Positions 35,047 to 44,241 of a stretch of DNA of 64,000 bases are shown piece by piece. A program made the translations under genes and the position numbers. The DNA lies in NCBI GenBank assembly GCA_965115825.1, contig OZ220464.1:2976001-3040000 (forward strand), written 5' to 3'. Source of the stretch: Bin87 sp965115825 (GTDB lineage: Bacteria > Chloroflexota > Dehalococcoidia > Lucifugimonadales > UBA3495). The stretch's first letter is position 1. Every line of letters starts with the position of its first letter. Below the pieces are notes generated by a model that had not been told where the DNA came from, searched no databases, and saw only the letters and a program-made list of their open reading frames with translations.

Positions 35047-36273
35047 CTAAACGTCTGGCCCGTCGCCGCTGCCACCACCGGGCGCATCGGCCGGCAGCGG
35101 CCCTTGCGGCTGCGGAGAGCTGGGCCGCCGCCGCGCCGTCCGCCCACCGGGCGACGCTTGGCCATCGGGCGTCCACCCATTTGGGAAGTGCAGCGTCCGC
35201 ACCGGGTAGTTGATGGTAATGCCCTCGTCAATCAGCCGGGCGTGCAGCTGCTTGATAAGCTCGGTGCGAACCTCAAAGCTGGCCAGCCGGTCGCTGGCCT
35301 GCATAAACAGCCAGAAATCCACGTTGCTTTCCCCGAAAGTGTCATACCCGAAATAAACGCCGTAGTCCTTCACCGCTCCAGGATGCTCCCGTTCTACTTG
35401 CCGCATAACGTCCATGCTCACAATTTCCACCTGATGCAAGTCGCTCTCATATGCAACGCCGCAAGTCAGATACACGTTGACGTGCGACTGCGGTTGGTCG
35501 TAATTGGTGATGATGGTCTCGGCAAAGCGGGAGTTCGGTATCACCACCAGGTTGTTGGTCCAGGTGCGCAGACGTGTGCTCCGCCAGCTCACGTCCACCA
35601 CGTAGCCGGTGATGCCGTTCTCCATCTCAATATAATCGCCCTCATTAACCACGCCCTCGGTGATGACGTAAGTGCCGGCGAACAGGTTACCCAGCGTGGG
35701 CTGGAGCGCCAGCGCGATTGCCAGGCCGCCAATGCCCAGGCCGGCGATGAGCGGCCCGATGTTGATGCCCAGTATGTCTAGGGACACCATGACCGACATG
35801 GCGAACACGACGATAACCATTCCGCGACGCGCCAGCGGCAGCGCCCAGCCGCCCGTGTTGGCTGCATCCCGGCTCACCAGATGCTCCTCAAGCCAACGCA
35901 ACACCGCCGACCCGACGGAGTTAATCATGAAAGCGCCGATGAATATGGCGGCCAGCGCCGCAGCCTTGTTCACTACATCATGGACGGCGGGCGCGAGGGT
36001 CAGGGGCACCGTTATCGCCAAATACGCCCCGGCCAGTATGATGAAAGCGGTTACCGGCCCGCGCCCGGCTGCAATTATGGTGTCGTCAAGGTCGCCGGCG
36101 GAAAAGCGGGCCGCCCGCATCAGCAGCCGCGAAATTACCCTGCTGAACATCAAGGCAACGACCGCAACCGCCGCCAGAATGATGGCGCTGACCAGCAGGT
36201 CAACCCAGGTTACCGTGGTTCCGGCGGCCCAATGCGACAGCGCCTGCCACCAGCTTTGTAAGTACTCTCCCAT
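35047..36273 (-). CDS. Small-conductance mechanosensitive channel (MscS family)
   Basis: 408 residues with four N-terminal hydrophobic segments (about residues 27-47, 68-90, 100-122 and 147-168). The Gly/Ala-rich pore helix GIGGLAIALALQPTLGNLFA follows near residue 180, and then the soluble beta and mixed domains (GDYIEMENGITGYVVDVSWR, VVIPNSRF). MscS channels open under membrane tension to release solutes in hypo-osmotic shock. The C-terminal tail is rich in Pro/Gly/Arg. It ends 14 bases from the convergent selenoprotein gene and starts 7 bases after the sirtuin stop. Confidence 0.9.
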   Translation of the reverse strand: MGEYLQSWWQALSHWAAGTTVTWVDLLVSAIILAAVAVVALMFSRVISRLLMRAARFSAGDLDDTIIAAGRGPVTAFIILAGAYLAITVPLTLAPAVHDVVNKAAALAAIFIGAFMINSVGSAVLRWLEEHLVSRDAANTGGWALPLARRGMVIVVFAMSVMVSLDILGINIGPLIAGLGIGGLAIALALQPTLGNLFAGTYVITEGVVNEGDYIEMENGITGYVVDVSWRSTRLRTWTNNLVVIPNSRFAETIITNYDQPQSHVNVYLTCGVAYESDLHQVEIVSMDVMRQVEREHPGAVKDYGVYFGYDTFGESNVDFWLFMQASDRLASFEVRTELIKQLHARLIDEGITINYPVRTLHFPNGWTPDGQASPGGRTARRRPSSPQPQGPLPADAPGGGSGDGPDV

Positions 36274-36280
36274 ATCAGCC

Positions 36281-37066
36281 TTATTCCGTCACTCCGGCGC
36301 GTAGGGTATCCGTGATTGAGGGCAGCGCCTCCCCCGCACGTCCCCTGACCACCACATGGGCAACCGGAGTGAGTTGTGTGGAAACCGGATTCACTTCGAT
36401 GATCTGCGCGCCGCGCTCGCGGGCCAGCAGCGGGAACCGCGCAGCCGGGCTGACCGCGCCGGAAGTGCCCGCCACCAGCATGGTATCGCACCGCTGCGCT
36501 TCCTCAAAACAGGCGTCCAGCGTGGCAGCCGGGATCGGCTCTCCGAACATCACGGTATCGGGTTTGATGACGCCGCCGCAGTCGGCGCAGATTGGCGGCA
36601 GCTCGGTAACGGCATATGCGGCCCGGAGCTGACGATGCCCACAGCCCACGCAGCGCAGGTAGTTGCGGTTGCCGTGAATTTCCAGCAGGTTGCGGCTGCC
36701 CGACTGTGCGTGCAGCCCGTCCACGTTCTGCGTGATAACGGACTTGATGACGCCCATAGATTCCAGTTCCGCAATGGCCAGATGGCCTGGATTAGGCGCA
36801 GCGTTGTCCACGGCGCTTTTGAGGTCAAAGGTCGGATTGCCCGGCGTAACCTCGTCTTTCAGGCGGCGTTCCCACCAGCCTTGCGGGTCTTGAGAAAACG
36901 CCCGGTACGACAGATTGGACGGCTCGCCGTACTTGCTCCACAGGCCGCCGGGCCCGCGGAAAGTTGGGATGCCGCTTTCCATAGACAGGCCGGCGCCGGT
37001 GAGAGCGACAGCATACCCGGACGCCGCCAGAGCGTCGGCAGCGTCTGCAACTTCAGCAGTGTTCAT
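36281..37066 (-). CDS. cobB: Sir2-family NAD-dependent protein deacylase
   Basis: 261 residues. GAGLSMESGIPTFRG (residues 24-38) binds NAD, TQNVDGLH holds the Asn and Asp of the active site, and H131 in LEIHGN is the catalytic base. Four zinc Cys are at C139/C142 and C160/C163, followed by KPDTVMFGE. It removes acyl groups from Lys using NAD in the cytoplasm. The gene lies upstream of MscS and downstream of recF, all on the minus strand. Confidence 0.93.
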   Translation of the reverse strand: MNTAEVADAADALAASGYAVALTGAGLSMESGIPTFRGPGGLWSKYGEPSNLSYRAFSQDPQGWWERRLKDEVTPGNPTFDLKSAVDNAAPNPGHLAIAELESMGVIKSVITQNVDGLHAQSGSRNLLEIHGNRNYLRCVGCGHRQLRAAYAVTELPPICADCGGVIKPDTVMFGEPIPAATLDACFEEAQRCDTMLVAGTSGAVSPAARFPLLARERGAQIIEVNPVSTQLTPVAHVVVRGRAGEALPSITDTLRAGVTE

Positions 37067-37117
37067 TGGGCGATTGTACCGGAATGAAGAGCATGGCTTG
37101 GTAGAAGGGTTAGCAGT

Positions 37118-38299
37118 TCAGGGTTCGGGAGATACTATGCCGTTAGAGACGTGAAAATAGGCCGCCGCGTTTCCCAGGACGGCGCGCACCTGATCGGGGT
37201 CGGTGGTGGTGATAAGAGTTTGCTGGTAAGAGGCGGCTTTGCGCAAGACCCGTCGCTGTCGCCGCGCGTCCATTTCGGAGAAAACGTCATCCAGCAGGAT
37301 GATGCCCCCATCTCCCCGCGCCTGAGCCAGGTAGTCGGCTTCGGCCAAACGCAGCGACAGGGCGATGGTGCGGGCCTCTCCCCGGGATGCAAAAGCGCGA
37401 GCCTCCAGGCCGCCGACGAAAATCGAAAAGTCATCCCGATGGGGGCCTACGGCGGTAACGGCGATGGCGCGCTCCCTCTCCCCGTTCTGCTCCAGCATTC
37501 GCCGAAAGAGAGCCTCGGCGTCGTCCGCAGAGTCCTGGGGCGGTACGCTGGGGTGATAAGCGATGGCCAGCGTCCGGTCGAGTTCGGCGAGCTTTGCATA
37601 ATGGCCGCGGGCGTAATCGGCCAGGCGGATGATGGCGTCGGCTCGGCCGGCAGCCACCGTCGTACCGGCCTGAACCAGCTGATTGTCCCAGTACTCCATC
37701 TCCTCCGGCGCAACGGACGCCACGCGCCGGCGACGGAGCAGTCCGTTGCGGTTGCGCAGCGCGGCTTGGTAGCGTTGCAAGGCGTCAAGATACGCCCGAT
37801 GGGACTGGGAAATCAGCACGTCCAGATAGCGGCGACGGTGCGACGGAGAGCCAAGCGCCAGGTTAAGGTCATCGGCGACAAAGAGGGCTGCGCCAATTAG
37901 GCCCAGCAGGCCGGCGGCGGTGCTGGCGCGCCGATTGACTCGTATCTGCTTGGATACCGACGGCAGCGTCATCGGCGTTGCGTCCCCGCTGGGAGAACCG
38001 TCCGGCGCCATGGCGGCCGGCTGGTAGCTGACCACCACAGTAAGAGATTGCCCGCCTCGGTCGGCAACGCCGGTAATGTAAGCAGCCTGCGCATTTCGGG
38101 CAGCGTCTATATTGACAACCTGGCGCTCCTGCTCGGCGCGGAAGGAACGCCCCACGGCTAACGCATAGACGGCCTCCAGCAGGGCCGTTTTGCCCTGGGC
38201 GTTATCGCCATAAAACACGGAAACTCCCGCCGGCAGCTCAACGTCAACCTGCCGGAAGTTGCGGAAGTTGATAAGGCTCAAGCGGGACAGGTAAGCCAC
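37118..38299 (-). CDS. recF: DNA replication/repair protein RecF
   Basis: 393 residues from GTG 38299 (VAYLSRLSLINFRNF). The ATG at 38374 would overlap the VWA gene by about 60 bases and adds an untypical basic stretch. It has the RecF hallmarks: LINFRNFRQVDVELPAG, Walker A GDNAQGKTALLEAVYAL, the ABC-type signature area FASRGEARTIALSLRLAE and Walker B GGIILLDDVFSEMD. It loads RecA at gaps with RecOR. It is not next to dnaA/dnaN as in many bacteria. Residues 125-150 (PDGSPSGDATPMTL) are a small insertion. Confidence 0.93.
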   Translation of the reverse strand: MAYLSRLSLINFRNFRQVDVELPAGVSVFYGDNAQGKTALLEAVYALAVGRSFRAEQERQVVNIDAARNAQAAYITGVADRGGQSLTVVVSYQPAAMAPDGSPSGDATPMTLPSVSKQIRVNRRASTAAGLLGLIGAALFVADDLNLALGSPSHRRRYLDVLISQSHRAYLDALQRYQAALRNRNGLLRRRRVASVAPEEMEYWDNQLVQAGTTVAAGRADAIIRLADYARGHYAKLAELDRTLAIAYHPSVPPQDSADDAEALFRRMLEQNGERERAIAVTAVGPHRDDFSIFVGGLEARAFASRGEARTIALSLRLAEADYLAQARGDGGIILLDDVFSEMDARRQRRVLRKAASYQQTLITTTDPDQVRAVLGNAAAYFHVSNGIVSPEP

Positions 38300-38316
38300 T
38301 GCAAGCCCTGTGTCGA

Positions 38317-39186
38317 CTAGCTGCCGCTCAGCTCGTAGGCGCCGCCGGTGGCCTTGGCGACTTGCTCCAGCCACGTATGGTCCTCAGGAGAACCGTAGCC
38401 AATGGTGTGGACGATAATATCATCGTCGGCAAGGCTTTGCAGCAGCGTGTAGGGATCGGTTTCGCTGTAGGTAGCGTCGCAAACCGCGTTGAATCCGGAT
38501 TGTGGTTGTGTAATCCTGTCGCAGGGTACGGGGTCATTGCTGTCGCCCACGCAGTAGCTGTTCATATCGGGTTGATAATCGGGCGGCATCGGGCGGCACT
38601 CACCTACTCCGCCGTCAATGCCGTCTGAAATCAGAACGATGACGTTGCGGCGTCCGTCGTCCGGTGATTTTGGAAAATTGCGGCGTACGCTGTCCACGAC
38701 ATCGTAAATATACGAACCGCCGGCAGTCGCGTCCAGAGCATCCACCTTAAGCAGCCACTCCTTCTGCTCTGTCTCTCCGTCCAGATTGGCCGGTTCTATA
38801 ACGCTCTCCGGTTCGCGGGCTCCCCCAAAAGTCACCAGCGCGGCCCGGCTGTTATTCGCCGCCGGCGCCACCTCAGGGAGGGCCAGCTTCCACAGTCCCA
38901 GCTTCATGTCCCCCAGATACCCGGCTTCCGTAATGCTGCCGCTGACGTCCACGAGGTAAATTGTGCTGGTGTTGGCGCCATAGACGGTTGGTATCGCCTG
39001 GGCGAAAGGCACTGCTTCGGGCGTGGATGATGCGTCCGCCCTGTCGGAAGAACGGTTTGCCAGCGCAATCCAAATCGCTGCAATGACCGCGGCGGCAACC
39101 AGCAGGGCGAATAGTATGATTAGCAGATTCAGCGACGGCAGCCTACGTCCGGGCGACTCGCCGTAGCCGATGTAATAGCCAGTCAT
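38317..39186 (-). CDS. Membrane-anchored VWA-domain protein
   Basis: 289 residues. One N-terminal membrane segment (LLIILFALLVAAAVIAAIWI) is followed by a von Willebrand A domain on the outer side. The MIDAS metal site has D80-x-S82-x-S84 (VDVSGS), and later come VTFGG and VLISDGIDGG. A region of several Cys (GECRPMPP, YCVGDS, PCDRI, VCDATY) suggests disulphides. It probably binds a protein partner through a metal ion. The gene start overlaps the Fur-type regulator by 4 bases. Confidence 0.85.
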   Translation of the reverse strand: MTGYYIGYGESPGRRLPSLNLLIILFALLVAAAVIAAIWIALANRSSDRADASSTPEAVPFAQAIPTVYGANTSTIYLVDVSGSITEAGYLGDMKLGLWKLALPEVAPAANNSRAALVTFGGAREPESVIEPANLDGETEQKEWLLKVDALDATAGGSYIYDVVDSVRRNFPKSPDDGRRNVIVLISDGIDGGVGECRPMPPDYQPDMNSYCVGDSNDPVPCDRITQPQSGFNAVCDATYSETDPYTLLQSLADDDIIVHTIGYGSPEDHTWLEQVAKATGGAYELSGS

Positions 39187-39647
39187 GCGTCTCTCTTGCA
39201 GCCATCACAGTAGCCGTAAAAATCCACCCGTTGGGAGGAGATGCGAAAATCGGACGTCAGGCTGACGGCGCGCTCCAACTCGGCCACCCTTTCCTGCCCA
39301 ACTTCGGCGTCCACCACCGAGCCGCAGCCGAGACAAACCAGATTCGCATGAGGCGACAGGTTGGCGTCGTAGCGAGACAGCTTCTGAAAAGGCAGCTCGC
39401 GGACGATACCCGCCTGCTCCAGCAGCCCCAGCGTCGAATAGACTGTTGCCAGCGTTACGTAGGGGAAAAAATCACTCACCCGCTCGAAGACGTCCCGTAC
39501 AGTAGGATGATCGGCGGAATTAACCACCACCTCGGCGATGGCGAGGCGCTGGGGCGTCAGGCGGATTCCCAAAGGCTTGAGCCGGGCCGCCAAGTGTTCC
39601 TGAGTAGTCAAAGCGTTACGTCCGGATAGAGCAAATTGTGAAAGCAC
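39183..39647 (-). CDS. Fur-family metal-responsive regulator (Fur/PerR/Zur)
   Basis: 154 residues from GTG 39647; a later TTG at 39611 is also possible because a TATACT lies just before the GTG. The winged-helix DNA-binding part reads LGIRLTPQRLAIAEVV and YVTLATVYSTLGLLEQAGIV. It has a structural zinc site CLGCG with C-terminal CDGC, and the regulatory-site region SRYDANLSPHANL. It represses metal or peroxide genes. PerR, Zur and Fur subtypes cannot be separated by eye. Its stop overlaps the VWA gene start. Confidence 0.88.
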   Translation of the reverse strand: MLSQFALSGRNALTTQEHLAARLKPLGIRLTPQRLAIAEVVVNSADHPTVRDVFERVSDFFPYVTLATVYSTLGLLEQAGIVRELPFQKLSRYDANLSPHANLVCLGCGSVVDAEVGQERVAELERAVSLTSDFRISSQRVDFYGYCDGCKRDA

Positions 39648-39669
39648 AGTATAGCATCCGCTAAACCGC

Positions 39670-39702
39670 AGGGGCGAACCCGCCGCCGGCAGGTTCGCCC
39701 CT
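39670..39702. terminator. Hairpin after the NHL gene
   Basis: AGGGGCGAACC (39670-39680) pairs perfectly with 39692-39702 around an 11-base GC-rich loop. It lies beyond the minus-strand NHL stop at 39729 and may end that operon. No T-tract is present. Confidence 0.5.
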
Positions 39703-39728
39703 ATCCGATAAGAGAGCAGCGAAGGGGT

Positions 39729-40802
39729 CTAGAGTCGACCGCCGCCGCCGGCAACCCTTTCATTCACGCCGTAAAACAGCGGCGTCTGTTTGCGAAAGAC
39801 CTGGATGCGTGAGCGCGCCGTTTCCACGACAAAAATACGACCATCGTCGTCGCACTCAACGGCAATGGGCCCCCAGAATCGCTTCTCACGGTCTAATCCC
39901 TGGGCAATCTTGCGCTCTTCCCACATTTCGGGGTTCGCGTCCAGTTTGCCGGTTCCCCATTGGGATATGGTGGCTTCTCCGTAGGTCATGCCGGCAAAGG
40001 AACCGTCGGGATGGAACGCCTGCATCCGGTCGTTGCGCCAGTCGGCAACGTAGATTGCGCCATCATTATCCACGGCTACGTCGGTGGGACGATTGAACTG
40101 GCCGGGCCCGTCGCCGGTCTCGCCGAATTCCATCAGGAACTTGCCGTCGGCAGTGAACTTCTGGATGCGGTCGTTGCGCCAGTCGGCGACGTACACGTTG
40201 CCGGCGGCGTCCGTCTCAATGCCGTATGGCATATTGAACTGGCCAGGGCCGGAACCGAACTCACCCCACTGGCCGATGTACTCGCCGTCGGCAGTGAGTA
40301 TCTGCACGCGGTGGTTATTGCTGTCCACCAGGTAAAGCGCATCGTCCCTGCCGAAGACGAGACCGCTGGGCTTGTTCCACTGGCCGTTGCCGTCGCCAGG
40401 CCGTTCCCACTTGGTAAGGTATTCGCCATCCGGGGAGTAGATGCTGATGCGGTCCAGGTACTCATCAGCCAGATATACGTTGCCGTTGGGCCCCACGGTG
40501 ATGGCGGTGGGCCAGATGATAGCGCCGTCGGTGGACACGGCTTCTCCGTCGCCCTGCTCAAATACGCCCTTAGCGAACTCACTGATGAACTCTTCGCCAA
40601 CGGTGCATATCGTGATGCGTTTGCCGTCGGGCCGGTAGTCGTAAGAACGGCTGGCGACGTACATCACATCGTCTTCAGCGCGGGCCATGGCGGTGGGGTT
40701 GCGGAAGCCCGGCCCCGAGAACTCGGCCCTGCCGATGGTGTGGCTGTACTGCAAGGAGATGCCGATGGTTGGCATCGCCGCGCGCTCCATGGTCGTGGTC
40801 AT
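39729..40802 (-). CDS. NHL-repeat beta-propeller protein
   Basis: 357 residues from ATG 40802 after GGAGGA. At least five NHL units are visible, each with a GxYLxxWGxxGxGxGQFNxPxG core (for example WGEFGSGPGQFNMPYGI, FGETGDGPGQFNRPTDV) followed by YVADWRNDRIQ. This folds as a beta-propeller. No signal peptide was seen. It is the last gene of the DUF1800/DUF1501 cluster, 82 bases after DUF1501. Such propellers bind ligands or proteins; here it may assist the cluster's exported enzymes. Confidence 0.88.
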   Translation of the reverse strand: MTTTMERAAMPTIGISLQYSHTIGRAEFSGPGFRNPTAMARAEDDVMYVASRSYDYRPDGKRITICTVGEEFISEFAKGVFEQGDGEAVSTDGAIIWPTAITVGPNGNVYLADEYLDRISIYSPDGEYLTKWERPGDGNGQWNKPSGLVFGRDDALYLVDSNNHRVQILTADGEYIGQWGEFGSGPGQFNMPYGIETDAAGNVYVADWRNDRIQKFTADGKFLMEFGETGDGPGQFNRPTDVAVDNDGAIYVADWRNDRMQAFHPDGSFAGMTYGEATISQWGTGKLDANPEMWEERKIAQGLDREKRFWGPIAVECDDDGRIFVVETARSRIQVFRKQTPLFYGVNERVAGGGGRL

Positions 40803-40884
40803 AGAAATTCCTCCGTTGGCGCGGATGGCGGTTTTGCAGGCTCGATGCGCGGGAGCGGACTAGAACCCGCCTCTTCGTTCCGGC

Positions 40885-42018
40885 CTAGATGAAGTTGAAC
40901 TTCTCGAACCGGCCGTTAACCAGCGGCTGAGCGTCCAGGCCCATCCAGTTTTCCAGCAGGTCGGTATAAATGCTGCGGAAATCGTTGTTGAAGTGAAGGT
41001 CGCCTTCCAGAAGCTTGTCCTCTTCCAGAGATGGGTACTCGCCGTAGAGGCCGCCCTTCACGTTCTCGCCGATGACGAAAGCAACGCCGCCGCTGCCGTG
41101 GTCGGTGCCGGAGCCGTTGTCGTGGACGCGGCGGCCGAACTCGGTGAAGACCAGCAGCGTTACGTTGTCGCTGGCGTCGTGCTCGCGGAGGTCGTCCATA
41201 AAGTCGCCGACGGCGTTGGCGGTGTTCTGCCAGAGTTTGGCATGAGCCGCCAGCTCGCCGGCGTGGGTGTCAAAGCTGTTGTAGGGCGCTGTGGTGTACA
41301 GGATGCGCGTGCCAAAGCCCGCCAGATGCACCTGTGCGATGTTCTTCATGTACTGCGCCACCACGTCGCCGCCGTACTCCACCGAGGAGCTGTACATTTC
41401 AGGGGCGGCGCTGAGCACGTCGGCGCCTTTCAGGGCATCCATCCCGGTCTGGGACAGATAATCCACGACGGCGCCGCGCCCGATAGTGGGGGAGTACATT
41501 TTGGAGAAGATGTCCAACGCTTCGGTGCGCTGCTCGTCGGCCTCGATGCCGGTAAGCACGCCGTAGGTTGCCAGGTTGCCAACCGATGCGACGGGCACGC
41601 CGGGCGCGGCCAGAGCCCGGGGAAGGCCGCGGCCAAAGTTCACGCCGGTCAGCACGTTGCCTTTGTTGGGGTCGATTTCACGGATGGCGCGGCCCAGCCA
41701 GCCCTCGGTGCCCTGCTTGTCGGGTTCGCAGGTGTGCCAGATGTCCATGCTGCGGAAGTGGCTGCGATTGGGGTTAGCGTAGCCGACGCCCTGGATGATG
41801 GCCATTTTGCCCTCATCGTAAAGGCGCTTCATGGGGCCCATGTTGGGGTTAAGGCCAACGTAGCCGTTGATGTCCAAGGCCTGGCCTTCGGGCACTCGCA
41901 CGGAGGGGCGATTGTCGTAGTAGAGAGGGTCGCCGTGCGGCACCAGGGTGTTCAGGGCGTCGTTGCCGCCGGAAAGCTGGAGAACTACCAGCACCGGGTC
42001 TTTCTGGGTAGCAGTCAT
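40885..42018 (-). CDS. DUF1501 protein
   Basis: 377 residues from ATG 42018, with AAGGAGA upstream; the frame opens 7 codons earlier. The family signature reads VVLQLSGGNDALNTLVPHGD near the start, NRSHFRSMDIWHT with metal-binding His, and NVTLLVFTEFGRRVHDNGSGTDHG. DUF1501 proteins belong to the alkaline phosphatase/sulfatase superfamily and nearly always sit beside DUF1800, as here. They are usually Tat-exported, but no twin-Arg leader is seen in this copy. The substrate is unknown. Confidence 0.9.
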   Translation of the reverse strand: MTATQKDPVLVVLQLSGGNDALNTLVPHGDPLYYDNRPSVRVPEGQALDINGYVGLNPNMGPMKRLYDEGKMAIIQGVGYANPNRSHFRSMDIWHTCEPDKQGTEGWLGRAIREIDPNKGNVLTGVNFGRGLPRALAAPGVPVASVGNLATYGVLTGIEADEQRTEALDIFSKMYSPTIGRGAVVDYLSQTGMDALKGADVLSAAPEMYSSSVEYGGDVVAQYMKNIAQVHLAGFGTRILYTTAPYNSFDTHAGELAAHAKLWQNTANAVGDFMDDLREHDASDNVTLLVFTEFGRRVHDNGSGTDHGSGGVAFVIGENVKGGLYGEYPSLEEDKLLEGDLHFNNDFRSIYTDLLENWMGLDAQPLVNGRFEKFNFI

Positions 42019-42048
42019 GTCTGTTCTCCTTGTTATCATTGCGGAGAT

Positions 42049-42321
42049 TTAGCGGAAGCAGCGGTCGTTGGCCCTATGGGAAGCCGGCCCGGCCCGCAGG
42101 TCAACATCCTGGTCGCCCCGAAACTGTCTTACAATATCGCCGGGCGATATGCCGTCTTCGCGCATTTCTTCCCAGTAGCACTCACAGTCGCTGTTTGACT
42201 CGTCCATACCGTATCGGTCGGTACAGTAAGCCAGAAACTCTTCCTCAGAGTCGGACAGCAGGCAGGCCGCCCCAATCAGCAGTGAGCAAATCAGGATGGC
42301 GGCAAGCAGCGTCTTACGCAA
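42049..42321 (-). CDS. Small Cys-rich lipoprotein between DUF1800 and DUF1501
   Basis: 90 residues from TTG 42321, preceded by CAGGAG and overlapping the DUF1800 stop by 8 bases, which indicates coupling. The leader MRKTLLAAILICSLLIGAAC ends in a lipobox. The mature part is acidic with Cys in YCTDRYGM, DCECYW and the C-terminal RCFR. The CTDRYGMDESNSDCEC pattern resembles small helical secreted proteins but is not a family I recognise. Its place in the DUF1800/1501 operon suggests a shared envelope function. Confidence 0.65.
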   Translation of the reverse strand: MRKTLLAAILICSLLIGAACLLSDSEEEFLAYCTDRYGMDESNSDCECYWEEMREDGISPGDIVRQFRGDQDVDLRAGPASHRANDRCFR

Positions 42322-43720
42322 ACTGATACTCCTGTGTGCTCACGATGAGCTGAAGGGTTTGGGCGATGGCTTCGGAGTATTCCGGGGATCCGGGGACGGG
42401 AGCGCCGTTGCTGCCTGCGTAGGCAATCAGCTGCTCACGAGTTTCGGGCGCAAGTTCGTAGGCCCCTACCATCTCCAGGCAGCGGTCAACAATGGCGTCC
42501 GGCCCGGTCACCCGCTCGCTGTCCAGTCGGGACACGATTTCACGGATACCGGGAAGGTCGGTATTCCCCACCTGGTCGGCGGCAAAGTTGATGCGCTCTA
42601 CCAGTGTGCCGGAGTCAATCCACTCGGCGCCGGTGTGCCATCCCTCCACGGTGGGCGGGTTCATCAAGTCCTGGCCCATATAGCGGATGGTGTTGGCCAA
42701 GGGCTGCAGCCCCAGCTTGGGCGCGGTGAAGTCCTGCACCAGGCGCATAGTGCCGATGACCACTTCCGCCGGGCTCTTCACCTTCTCAAAGCGCGCGTTC
42801 TTGAAGAAGTCGGAATTGAACAGAACGCGCAGCATGGCGGTAAGATTGTAGCCGGAATCATAGTAGGTTCGTTCCAGCAGGGCGATGGCTTCGGGATCGC
42901 GCGGCGGAGTGTTCTGCCAGGCCGGCACCTGCACCTCGTCGGCAACGAAAAAGTTGTAGAGGTGGCGGGAGACGAAGCGGGCGGCGGACGGTTGACGGGC
43001 GATGATGTCAACAATGTCGTCGCCGTTGAAGTTGCCGGTTTCACCCAGGAAGGTCTTGTTGTCTTCGTCGTGGTCGTAGGGGTTGTAGATGAATCCGGAC
43101 TCGTAGCGGCCATAGGGATAGCGGGGTATGGCGTTGGTGATGGTCCAGCCGGTAAAGGCGCGGGCGGCTTCCTTGACGTCGTCCTCGCTATAGTTGGCCT
43201 GGCCGTCCATTCCGACGCCCATGGAGAAAAGTTCCAGCAATTCGCGGCCCCAGTTCTCGTTGATGGCGCCCTTGTGGCTCATGCAGTTGTCCAGGTAGAA
43301 AACCATGGCCGGGTCGCGGGAGAGACCCTTGAGCAAGGCGTCAAAGTTGCCCATCCCCAGTTCGCGGAACATATCCAGCTGGAGCTGAATCTGCCGGCCA
43401 TGCTCGCATTTGGAGTTGCCGGTGCAGAGGATGCCGTGCCAGAAGAGGGCGACCTTTTCCTGCAAGGGGCGCTGGGTGTTAATCATCCGGTAAGTCCAGT
43501 AGGCCTGGTTGACTTCCAGCGCGTTCATCTCTTTCCAATCGACGAAGTGGCGCTCTAGGATGTCCATTTCCAGGTCAGGCTGGGCAGTGGGATTAAGCAG
43601 GTCTTCAACGGTGGCTTCGTAGCCTTTGGCGGCGCGCTGTTCCAGTTCTGCGTAAGTAGCGCCGAAGCAGGCCCGACGCATCAGATGCGCCATCCGGGCA
43701 ATTTCCTGGTTGGTGGGCAT
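42314..43720 (-). CDS. DUF1800 protein
   Basis: 468 residues from ATG 43720, chosen because GGAGG lies 8 bases before it; the frame opens at 43855. The family starts IARMAHLMRRACFG and has KVALFWHGILCT, ENWGRELLELFSMGVG, AARAFTGWTI and PPTVEGWHTGAEW. DUF1800 and DUF1501 form a conserved exported pair in Planctomycetes, Chloroflexota and others; their biochemical role is not settled. It is the first gene of a four-gene operon with the lipoprotein, DUF1501 and NHL genes. Confidence 0.9.
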   Translation of the reverse strand: MPTNQEIARMAHLMRRACFGATYAELEQRAAKGYEATVEDLLNPTAQPDLEMDILERHFVDWKEMNALEVNQAYWTYRMINTQRPLQEKVALFWHGILCTGNSKCEHGRQIQLQLDMFRELGMGNFDALLKGLSRDPAMVFYLDNCMSHKGAINENWGRELLELFSMGVGMDGQANYSEDDVKEAARAFTGWTITNAIPRYPYGRYESGFIYNPYDHDEDNKTFLGETGNFNGDDIVDIIARQPSAARFVSRHLYNFFVADEVQVPAWQNTPPRDPEAIALLERTYYDSGYNLTAMLRVLFNSDFFKNARFEKVKSPAEVVIGTMRLVQDFTAPKLGLQPLANTIRYMGQDLMNPPTVEGWHTGAEWIDSGTLVERINFAADQVGNTDLPGIREIVSRLDSERVTGPDAIVDRCLEMVGAYELAPETREQLIAYAGSNGAPVPGSPEYSEAIAQTLQLIVSTQEYQFA

Positions 43721-43945
43721 AGCGGGTGCCTCCTGCGGTAGCGATGACGGTTTCGACGACGAAACGACGCGGTTGGCGGCGGATACCGTAGCGGCGGCAA
43801 GAGGAGCAGCCGCGCGACGGTTCCGGGCTGATGTCCGCATAGTAACCGCCGGCAAGTTGATGTGTCAAGGAGATGGGAAAGCGCCCCTCAACGAACCTGT
43901 GCGGGCGGAGAGGAGAGCATCGCCAAAAATGTCACGATCAAACGT

Positions 43946-44182
43946 TCATTTGCCTTCCTCTTTGAGTGCTACGTGACGGGCCAATTTGCGACCCATGTTG
44001 ACCATGGGGGAGTAGTTGAGCGGGATTCCAGAGCGTCTAATTACTTCCGGGACGCTCAAAAGATCCCCACCCAGCTCGGCTGCATATTTCAGTCCGAACA
44101 ACACGACGGAGAGCGACTTGTCGCCGTCGTCAGCGGAGAAGTACATTTTCCGCAATTCCGAGGCCGCCTCATCAATGGTCAT
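43946..44182 (-). CDS. Small helix-turn-helix-like protein
   Basis: 78 residues from ATG 44182, with AAGGAGGA upstream. The sequence (LFGLKYAAELGG, SVPEVIRRSGIP, MVNMGRKLARHVAL) matches a small bacterial family often called HTH-like: an N-terminal helix pair followed by a degenerate HTH. It is probably a DNA-binding or partner protein of an unknown system. It lies upstream of DUF1800 on the same strand but with a 225-base gap, so it may be separate. Confidence 0.65.
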   Translation of the reverse strand: MTIDEAASELRKMYFSADDGDKSLSVVLFGLKYAAELGGDLLSVPEVIRRSGIPLNYSPMVNMGRKLARHVALKEEGK

Positions 44183-44241
44183 ATCTCTTTCCTCCTTAAA
44201 TGCTCATTCTACTGGGGCGTATGCCAACCTGTCGCACACGC